Source: Lutibacillus sp052034115
Lineage (GTDB): Bacteria; Actinomycetota; Actinomycetes; Actinomycetales; Dermatophilaceae
Length of the DNA stretch: 18,683 nt
Reading direction: 5' to 3'
Assembly (NCBI GenBank): GCA_052034115.1
Contig: JBPOIZ010000017.1
Coordinates: 1 to 18,683 of the forward strand
Part shown: in pieces, positions 16,207 to 18,683 of the stretch
Position numbering within the stretch: position 1 is the stretch's first letter
Layout: every line of letters begins with the position of its first letter
The notes under the pieces: generated by a model
What the model was told of the DNA's origin: nothing
Database searches by the model: none
What the model saw: the letters and a program-made list of their open reading frames with translations, nothing else
Translations under genes and position numbers: made by a program

Positions 16207-16353
16207 CGCCCCCTACGCGGTGACAACCCCCTCGCCGACCGCCTCGCCGACCTCGACAACCTCACCGACACCGACCGAGCCGCCCTCATCCATATCTTCG
16301 ACGGACTCCTGGCCAACACCCGCATCCGCGCAGCCCTCAGCAACGCAGGCTGA
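16207..16353 (+). pseudogene. 3' remnant of a possible helix-turn-helix regulator joined to the truncated IS3 element
   Basis: About 45 codons on the plus strand, ending in TGA at 16351-16353: RGDNPLADRLADLDNLTDTD, then RAALIHIFDGLLANTRIRAA and LSNAG. It resembles the C-terminal helices of XRE-type regulators, with the DxDRAALIHIFDGLLA pattern. That resemblance is from memory and weak. The start is missing and the sequence begins exactly where IS3 orfB similarity ends, so a deletion fused the two. Confidence 0.4.
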
Positions 16354-16385
16354 AGGTCCTCGCCGCAGGAGATGAACCCACGCGC

Positions 16386-16991
16386 CTATGGGAAGAGCGT
16401 GACGAAGTCGCCCGCAGCGCTACAGGCCCGCTGACGAACAACCTCAGCGCTGAACTCACCGGCAGCCGTCAAGTCTTCGGAGATACCTCGGATGGCCGCC
16501 TGGACAACCGCAGTGCGGGCCAAGTCGGCTTCCACGTCGGCCGAATAGACACGGGCCGAAACACGCTGGCGCTGCTGAGCGCCGTAATCAGCCGCCTCAT
16601 ACACCTGGCGTGCAGCCCACACCGCATCCTGAGGATCGTCCCCCAACCATGAACGGATGGCGTACGCGATGGCAGCAATCCCGTTCTGCGCATAGCCCGA
16701 CTCAAGCAACCAGTCGTCGTCCTCGTACGGGACGAGGGCTTCGGTGGCCTCGCCTGCGCCCCTCAAACCCTCCTCAATGCCCGCGCCACCCGCAGCTCTC
16801 CATGCCGCGTCCAGGGCAGCGCGGAGCACTTGGCGATCTTCCCCTGCCAAGGACGCGGCCGAGGCATAACGCTCGACCAGAGGCCACAAGCGCTCTGCAC
16901 ACGCGGCGGCAAATGCGGTCCGCTCCCCTCTGCTCAGGGCCTGAGCAGCGCGGGCGATAGCGCCCTCGTCATACCTGCTCACGGCTACCAC
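16386..16991 (-). CDS. Helical DUF416-like protein, candidate immunity protein for the deaminase toxin
   Basis: 201 aa from GTG 16991, or 198 aa from GTG 16982. It is all-helical and Ala-rich with no signal peptide. The segment ALSRGERTAFAAACAERLWP, then LVERYASA and VLRAALDAAWRAAGG, fits the pattern of DUF416 (YjaG-like) proteins: aFaaa-aERl-P-yerf, then vLr-aLd-lW. It starts within or two bases after the stop of the deaminase toxin gene, the classic position of a cognate cytoplasmic immunity gene. The GTG at 16991 overlaps the toxin stop; the GTG at 16982 follows it. Neither has a strong ribosome site, so translational coupling is likely. The immunity role is inferred from position only. 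Confidence 0.65.
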   Translation of the reverse strand: MVAVSRYDEGAIARAAQALSRGERTAFAAACAERLWPLVERYASAASLAGEDRQVLRAALDAAWRAAGGAGIEEGLRGAGEATEALVPYEDDDWLLESGYAQNGIAAIAYAIRSWLGDDPQDAVWAARQVYEAADYGAQQRQRVSARVYSADVEADLARTAVVQAAIRGISEDLTAAGEFSAEVVRQRACSAAGDFVTLFP

Positions 16992-17674
16992 TTGGCAGAC
17001 CTTGGACCAGTGATCGTCGCCCCTTCATTCCGCAAGAACACCTGGCACGCAGGGCAGATATTCGTCGTAGTCACGATCTCCTGCGGAGTGAGTCCAGCAC
17101 CCCGGGCACCCAAGACTGTCGTTACCTCGGCATGTCCAGGGCCACCCGCCATCATCTCCCCGTCCTGCAGCAGAGCGCGCTGCGCTGGGCTGAGGTCCCG
17201 AACACCTCCACCAATAACTGTGGTGCCCTCCTGCGTCCCCAACGCCGCCGTCGTCCGACGCGACTGGGCAATCGGATCCAAGGCTCCATGGATCTCGGCC
17301 GCCCGCGCCTCAAGACTTGCGGTGTTTGCGGCAACACCGACCGGCGAAACTGAGGCCAATTCCCCAAGCGCTATGCCGGAGGGCTCGATTTTCGGGGCCC
17401 GCAAGGGCGCCGCCGCGTTGCGCGCGGGCGCACCCTGTAGCACGGAGTCGTACCAGTCCGTCACCTCGTAGCAGTCGACGAAGTGCCCCGGCAATTGGTC
17501 GAAAGTGAGGGCAGCGCATGCAGACGGCCGGGCCTCGTTGGACCGCGTGGCCGCAAACTGCGAATGGGCGTTGTCGTACGTTGTGGAGACCCACGCGTTG
17601 GCAGCCGGGCCCGTAGCAAGCGCAAGGATCAGTACGAGGAACGAGTGCAGGATCCCGACCCACGCGCGCCGCAT
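16985..17674 (-). CDS. Secreted deaminase-fold polymorphic toxin with VAANT junction
   Basis: 229 aa from ATG 17674. A Sec signal peptide spans about 1-27 (RRAWVGILHSFLVLILALAT, then PAANA-W). The exported prefix has two cysteines (C53, C69) that could form a disulfide. VAANT lies at 114-118. The C-terminal domain (about 132-229) has LSPAQRALLQDGE, GHAEV with H181 and E183, and CPAC with C207 and C210. This is the zinc site and catalytic Glu of the cytidine-deaminase fold, in the arrangement of nucleic-acid/nucleotide deaminase toxins of polymorphic systems. The start overlaps the upstream immunity stop by one base (TGATG); GTG 17677 would add one residue. The target base and nucleic acid are unknown. 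Confidence 0.85.
   Translation of the reverse strand: MRRAWVGILHSFLVLILALATGPAANAWVSTTYDNAHSQFAATRSNEARPSACAALTFDQLPGHFVDCYEVTDWYDSVLQGAPARNAAAPLRAPKIEPSGIALGELASVSPVGVAANTASLEARAAEIHGALDPIAQSRRTTAALGTQEGTTVIGGGVRDLSPAQRALLQDGEMMAGGPGHAEVTTVLGARGAGLTPQEIVTTTNICPACQVFLRNEGATITGPRSAKW
17317..17339 (-). repeat. VAANT-encoding junction repeat, copy 2
   Basis: 23 bases identical to 12884-12906. It encodes Val-Ala-Ala-Asn-Thr just upstream of the deaminase domain and has the same codon choices as the other two copies. Confidence 0.85.
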
Positions 17675-18198
17675 CACGGGGGTGCCTCGAAGCCCGCGAG
17701 GTCGGTCTCCACGTTCCTAAGCGCGGCCGAGATCAAGACCCTCCTTGCCTTTGGCGACAAGTAGATCGTGGCATCACCGTCCACGAGGAAGAGGTCAGAG
17801 CCGTCCCACCCCCTCGGGTCCAACTCCCTCCCAACGGCGAGGGCGCGGGGTGCGGTGCATACCCCTGTCACTTGGAGCACCATGAGATCGCCAGCGTGTG
17901 GGTTCCCGACGACGGAAGCGCGGGAGGCAGACCACCCGGTCAGCCGCGCTTCGGTCAGCACCTGAACAAACGCAGCGCTAACAAGGAAGAGGGCAGCCCA
18001 GTAGGTCGGCACGAGATCACCGACCTTCCCCGCATCAGCCTTACCCACGAAGCCCTCCACCCTGGCTTGCCCTGCCAGGATCAGGCGCGGGTCTTGCCCG
18101 TCTAAGTCGCCCAGATCGACACGTGCCCAGCCAGCATTCGCGACATCCAGTCGGCCAACTTCCCGCACGTCAAGGTCAGAAGTGAACATCGAACCCAT
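17674..18198 (-). CDS. Candidate immunity protein for the AHH nuclease toxin
   Basis: 174 aa from ATG 18198, soluble, with no signal peptide. It sits directly after the AHH nuclease gene, overlapping its end by about 23 bases in another frame, and its stop overlaps the start of the deaminase gene. The middle segment DLVPTYWAALFLVSAAFVQV, then LTEARLTGWSAS, is reminiscent of DUF1629/Imm43- and double-CXXCG-type immunity proteins that accompany AHH nucleases (LvSerf--ll---gltG), but there are no CXXCG motifs here. GTG 18207 and ATG 18189 are alternative starts; ATG 18198 has a G-rich GTGGGAAGT just upstream. The role is inferred from context. Confidence 0.62.
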   Translation of the reverse strand: MGSMFTSDLDVREVGRLDVANAGWARVDLGDLDGQDPRLILAGQARVEGFVGKADAGKVGDLVPTYWAALFLVSAAFVQVLTEARLTGWSASRASVVGNPHAGDLMVLQVTGVCTAPRALAVGRELDPRGWDGSDLFLVDGDATIYLSPKARRVLISAALRNVETDLAGFEAPP

Positions 18199-18683
18199 AC
18201 TTCCCACCCATCATTCGACCGAAGTCGAGGATCTGCGCCTCGTTCGGCGACCCGCGCAGGAAGGAGCCCCAGTCCTTGGCATACTCCGAGCTCCACCCTT
18301 GGTGTTCGGCTCGGGCCACCCATGTGCCGAACTTAGGCGCGTTGGCGTCGATGCCTAGCCGCGCGAAGTCCCGTCCGAACTCGACCGGTAGAACGTGGTG
18401 AGCGTCGAAGTCGCCAGCAGGTGCATTACCGATTGCCTTGGCCAATTTCGACCGGAAGGCCGGATCTCGGCCGGCCCAGGCGATCGCCTTGGAGCCTGTG
18501 TTTGCGGCAACTCGTGACGGGAGAACAGGAGCTCTTGTTCCTCCCATCGAGCCACCAGCCGCGTCATCCAAGAGGGCGGTCCCGGCCACGGTCACGCCCT
18601 CTAAGAGCTTGAGTCCACAGTAGAAGGCTGCGCCGCTGCAGAAGGCTACGACGGCCACTCCGGCAGGAATCGCCACGGCGGCG
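18176..18683 (-). CDS. AHH-type HNH nuclease toxin, 5' end cut by window edge
   Basis: At least 168 codons are visible, open to the right edge; GTG 18676 is a possible but unconvincing start. A hydrophobic segment near the visible N-terminus (AIPAGVAVVAFCSGAAFYCG) suggests a membrane or export region. VAANT follows about 60 residues in. The C-terminal domain has the AHH signature DFDAHHVLPVEFGRDF, then LGIDANAPKFGTWV, an H in RAEHQGW, and a Y---W--F motif. This matches the AHH/DUF2380 branch of the HNH/EndoVII nuclease toxins; the paired His residues would bind metal and activate water. It probably cleaves DNA or RNA in target cells. The gene is followed by an overlapping candidate immunity gene. 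Confidence 0.83.
   Translation of the reverse strand, partial: AAVAIPAGVAVVAFCSGAAFYCGLKLLEGVTVAGTALLDDAAGGSMGGTRAPVLPSRVAANTGSKAIAWAGRDPAFRSKLAKAIGNAPAGDFDAHHVLPVEFGRDFARLGIDANAPKFGTWVARAEHQGWSSEYAKDWGSFLRGSPNEAQILDFGRMMGGKYGFDVHF
18498..18511 (-). repeat. VAANT-encoding junction repeat, copy 3 (14-base core)
   Basis: GTGTTTGCGGCAAC, identical to the cores at 12889-12902 and 17322-17335. It encodes Val-Ala-Ala-Asn-Thr just before the AHH nuclease region. The flanks differ from the other two copies. Confidence 0.8.

Larger units (their letters stand above)
14358..16223 (+). pseudogene. IS3-family OrfB, split by IS256 insertion and lacking its catalytic domain
   Basis: The left part from ATG 14358 reads MVIAFITEHKDHRVGDGLRW, then GVEPLCDVLTEHG. 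It continues after the insertion (from 15925) with GVTIRPSTYYEWVSKVPTKR, a SRKMWLLLRRKGHDVARCTI stretch and KKPRTTIPDEAAGRPP. Removing 14455-15916 plus one target copy restores one continuous frame. The frame then runs into unrelated sequence and stops at 16223, so the rve/DDE integrase core is missing and the protein is dead. Confidence 0.88.

Overview
The window comes from a high-GC Gram-positive actinomycete. The evidence is the strong GC bias at third codon positions, the gene order metG-tatD-rpf-rsmA-ispE-ABC-F (a classic actinobacterial housekeeping block), a resuscitation-promoting factor, and several -10 boxes placed for leaderless transcripts. The style fits the Intrasporangiaceae/Dermatophilaceae (Janibacter, Phycicoccus, Tetrasphaera and relatives), but that is an inference from memory and not a proven placement.

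Left region (1-4591). An ECF sigma factor gene runs off the left edge on the minus strand. It carries a C-terminal degenerate zinc-binding motif and a membrane segment, so it looks like a sigma factor with a built-in anti-sigma-like tail. Next comes a small sugar locus: a GH1 beta-glucosidase and a GPH/SLC45-like MFS transporter in one minus-strand operon, divergent from a MarR regulator, with an operator-like inverted repeat between them.

Core region (4635-12516). All genes are on the minus strand: metG, tatD, rpfB-like, rsmA, ispE and an ABC-F ATPase (5' to 3'). metG-tatD and rsmA-ispE-ABC-F are tightly packed or overlapping. The rpf gene stands alone behind a 301-base leader with clustered repeats.

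Accessory region (12528-18683). This is the interesting part. Three genes encode short exported polymorphic-type toxins: a restriction-endonuclease-fold toxin next to metG, a deaminase-fold toxin, and an AHH-type HNH nuclease cut by the right edge. All three carry the same VAANT peptide just before the toxin domain, encoded by an identical 14-base DNA core (23 bases identical in two of them). The AHH nuclease and the deaminase are each followed by an overlapping or abutting candidate immunity gene. The REase-fold toxin has no immunity gene, and its tail appears to run into the metG leader. Between these lie a BrnT/BrnA-like toxin-antitoxin pair, an IS6110-like IS3 element truncated at its right end, and an IS256-family element inserted into orfB of that IS3 element with a perfect 8-base target duplication. 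Gene remnants flank the composite. The region reads as a toxin-cassette array remodelled by recombination at a conserved junction and by insertion sequences.
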